Assembly: GCA_025964465.1 (NCBI GenBank)
Contig: JAOPYS010000364.1
Coordinates: 1-17,176, forward strand
Source: Thermoleophilia bacterium
GTDB lineage: Bacteria > Actinomycetota > Thermoleophilia > Gaiellales > SKUG01
Reading direction: 5' to 3'
Length of the DNA stretch: 17,176 bases
Shown one piece after another: positions 15,697-17,176 of this stretch. The position numbers and the translations under genes are program-made. The notes beneath the pieces are model-generated. The model did no database searches. It was not told where the DNA came from and saw nothing but the letters and a program-made list of their open reading frames with translations. The number at the start of each line of letters is the position of its first letter. Position 1 is the stretch's first letter.

Positions 15697-16722
15697 ATGC
15701 CGACGCCGACCGTTCCACCACCGAAATTCCTCCTGACCGTGACCCTGCTCTCCACCACCACCGACCTCCAGGCCACGCGCCCCTCGATCGCCCTCGGGCT
15801 GGACGAGGTCGGCGTGGTCGGCGTCGTGCGCGGCATCGTGCTCGGCTCCGCACACGTGCCGACGACCGCCACGTTCGACGTGGCGACGTCGCTGTCCGCG
15901 GCGGACCGTGGCGCGCACATGTCGCGGTTCCACGAGGCGATCGACCACGCGCTGGCGCTCGTCGGCGACGACGGCCGCGACGTGCCGAGCCTCGAGCTGC
16001 TGGCGACCGTCCTGGCGTCGCGCGCGGCGGAGCTGCAGGGCGCCGACCGGGGGCGCGCGACCGTGCGCGCCACGATCGCCTGGCCACGCGTGGCGCCCGC
16101 GAGCAGTCGGCGCACCGTCGACCCGTTCGAGGCGTGGGCCACCGTGGAGGTCGACCGTCGTGGCGACGAACCGCGCACCGAGGTGACCCTCGCCGTGCGC
16201 GCCATGGGCATGACCGCGTGCCCGTGCGCCCAGGGGCTGGTGCGCGATGCGGCGCTGGCGCGCCTGGCGAGCGCGGACATGGACCTCGACGAAGCGACGG
16301 TCGCCGCGGTGCTCGAGGCGCTGCCGGCCGCCACCCACAACCAGCGCAGCACCGGTGAGCTGCGCGTGACGGTGCCGGGCGACGCGGCGGTCACGTCACT
16401 GGCGGACCCGGTCGACCTCGCGGACCTGGTGCGCGGTTCGATGAGCGCGCAGGTGCACGAGCTGCTCAAGCGCGACGACGAGCTGGCGGTCGTCGAGGCG
16501 GCGCATGCCGACCCGCGCTTCGTGGAGGACTGCGTGCGTGCGCTGCTGCGCGACGCGGTGACGTCCCCCGTGCTGGCGAACCTCCCGCCGCAGGCCCGGC
16601 TGGCCGTGCGGCAGGTCAACCACGAGAGCATCCATGCCCACGACGTGGTCGCGACCCGCGAGGCGACCGTCGCGCAGCTGCGCGAGGCGCTCGACCTCGA
16701 GGGCACTCCCCCTCCGGCCTGA
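15697..16722 (+). CDS. folE2: GTP cyclohydrolase IB family protein (FolE2/MptA)
   Basis: A 341-residue enzyme of the FolE2/MptA family, which opens GTP to a dihydroneopterin product, the first step towards tetrahydrofolate-type pterins (and queuosine in some bacteria). Seen motifs: DLQATRPSIALGLDEVGVVG (23-42), RGAHMSRF (71-78), TACPCAQ (173-179) with the catalytic/metal Cys pair, THNQRS (213-218), and NHESIHAHD (308-316) with the metal-binding Glu and His. TACPCAQ rather than the SLCPCSK of Proteobacterial FolE2 is closer to the archaeal MptA branch. The enzyme is unrelated in sequence to zinc-dependent FolE. The ATG at 15697 has a GGAG 14 bases upstream, which is far; an in-frame ATG at 15616 would add 27 low-complexity residues. 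It is divergent from the kinase-like gene, with 112 bases between them. No other folate genes are in view. Confidence 0.93.
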   Translation: MPTPTVPPPKFLLTVTLLSTTTDLQATRPSIALGLDEVGVVGVVRGIVLGSAHVPTTATFDVATSLSAADRGAHMSRFHEAIDHALALVGDDGRDVPSLELLATVLASRAAELQGADRGRATVRATIAWPRVAPASSRRTVDPFEAWATVEVDRRGDEPRTEVTLAVRAMGMTACPCAQGLVRDAALARLASADMDLDEATVAAVLEALPAATHNQRSTGELRVTVPGDAAVTSLADPVDLADLVRGSMSAQVHELLKRDDELAVVEAAHADPRFVEDCVRALLRDAVTSPVLANLPPQARLAVRQVNHESIHAHDVVATREATVAQLREALDLEGTPPPA

Positions 16723-17016
16723 CGGCTGCTCGGGGCGGCGTCCCCCTCGCGGCCGTGGCCGGTCCTCTCGTGCGGGCAGCGGAGACGACCTCCGCCGGGC
16801 GGCAGCCGCATCGGACTGGCGGTCCGACGGGCGCGCTCGGGACCCCTTCCGTGTGATCCCGGATGACCGTCGGCGAACGGTCGAGAGCCGGGCGGCTGGT
16901 GTTCCTCGCTGCCTGCTCCATCACCATCCCACGGGGGTTCGGATCCCGGTTCGGTAGAAGTACCTAGGTTGTGGTGGCCCTGCCGGGCCGACCTCGCCCG
17001 ACCCTCCCTACGTCGT
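16723..17016. other. Non-coding region downstream of folE2
   Basis: About 290 bases without a supported gene. Small hairpins are present: GACCGT-N6-ACGGTC (16865-16882) and GGCCC-N4-GGGCC (16976-16989); neither has a T-run. The stretch around 16950-16972 (GTAGAAGTACCTAGGTTGTG) is unusually AT-rich and may contain promoter elements for the following gene. A tRNA-like T-arm near 16937 is not part of a tRNA. Confidence 0.5.
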
Positions 17017-17038
17017 GGTAACTTACGGTGGAGTAACC
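17017..17038. promoter_or_regulatory. Operator-like inverted repeat before the last gene
   Basis: GGTAACT (17017-17023) and AGTAACC (17032-17038) form the interrupted dyad GGTNACT-N8-AGTNACC, 18 bases before the ATG at 17057. TAACTT (17019-17024) within it has the form of a -10 box, so a repressor binding here would cover the promoter. This is typical of TetR- or MarR-type autoregulated operators; the regulator is unknown. Confidence 0.5.
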
Positions 17039-17056
17039 AGCCGAGGGAGCCGCGCC

Positions 17057-17176
17057 ATGGCCACCACCGAGACCCCCACCGCCGAGACCCCCACCGCGCC
17101 GCCCGCGCCCACGGTGGCCGCCACGGAGCCGTCCGCGGCGCGCCCGCCACGCGAGGTGAAGGGCCTGCGCCAGTTC
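17057..17176 (+). CDS. Unidentified protein, N-terminal 40 residues (3' end outside window)
   Basis: The ATG is preceded by GAGGGAG with a seven-base gap, a good ribosome site. Only a low-complexity, Thr/Pro/Ala-rich head is visible (MATTETPTAETPTAPPAP), including an ETPTA repeat. It turns more ordinary at PPREVKGLRQF. No signal peptide or TM helix appears, so the rest is probably a cytoplasmic domain behind a flexible leader. No family can be named. Confidence 0.75.
   Translation, partial: MATTETPTAETPTAPPAPTVAATEPSAARPPREVKGLRQF

Noticed and set aside
16396..16927. Minus-strand open frames across the end of folE2 and the following gap
   Set aside because: Antisense to a well-supported enzyme gene, with Arg/His-rich composition and no start signals.
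16932..16950. tRNA-like T-arm (GGTTCGGATCC) in the gap after folE2
   Set aside because: The five-base stem does not pair (GGGGG against CCCGG), the conserved A of the loop is missing, and no anticodon arm or acceptor stem can be drawn upstream.

Overview
The window is very GC-rich, with a near-universal G/C preference at third codon positions and GTG and TTG starts used alongside ATG. A primary-type sigma factor, a bacterial FolE2/MptA-type GTP cyclohydrolase, secreted delta-60-repeat proteins and an Flp-like pilin all fit a chromosomal segment of a high-GC actinobacterium. The deep-branching Thermoleophilia (Solirubrobacterales/Patulibacter-like) are my best guess. That placement is inference from gene content and style, not from a marker comparison. 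I see no rRNA, tRNA, insertion sequence, phage gene or CRISPR array.

Layout. Positions 1-3291 form a minus-strand run, read right to left: a two-TM protein, a GNAT acetyltransferase overlapping it by GTGA, two tandem paralogous four-TM proteins of unknown family, and the start of an ABC-2-type transporter ATPase cut by the window edge. A roughly 410-base ambiguous stretch separates this from a plus-strand group: a purple-acid-phosphatase-like metallophosphoesterase, an SPFH/band-7 membrane protein and its usual partner, an NfeD-family protein. Two tiny minus-strand membrane proteins, also joined by a GTGA overlap, converge on the NfeD gene and overlap its 3' end.

Positions 6761-11296 encode one 1511-residue secreted protein: signal peptide, beta-rich N-terminal region, seven delta-60-like propeller units, a LamG-like domain and a C-terminal beta-sandwich. 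A strong hairpin (11307-11336) separates it from the convergent housekeeping-type sigma factor gene (11365-12486). Upstream of the sigma gene lie a 313-base non-coding region with a conspicuous dyad, a small Flp-like prepilin, and a second secreted delta-60 protein followed by a terminator. Next is a short histidine-kinase-like protein with a degenerate ATPase half, divergent from folE2. The window ends with a non-coding region carrying an operator-like dyad and the first 40 codons of an unidentified gene.

How the genes may relate. The SPFH/NfeD pair is a known membrane-organising module, and folE2 makes the first pterin precursor for folate-type cofactors. Two delta-60 propeller proteins and an Flp-like pilin on either side of the sigma gene suggest a cell-surface cluster. 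The four-TM paralogs next to the ABC ATPase look like transporter accessory proteins. The functional links beyond SPFH/NfeD are inference from proximity.
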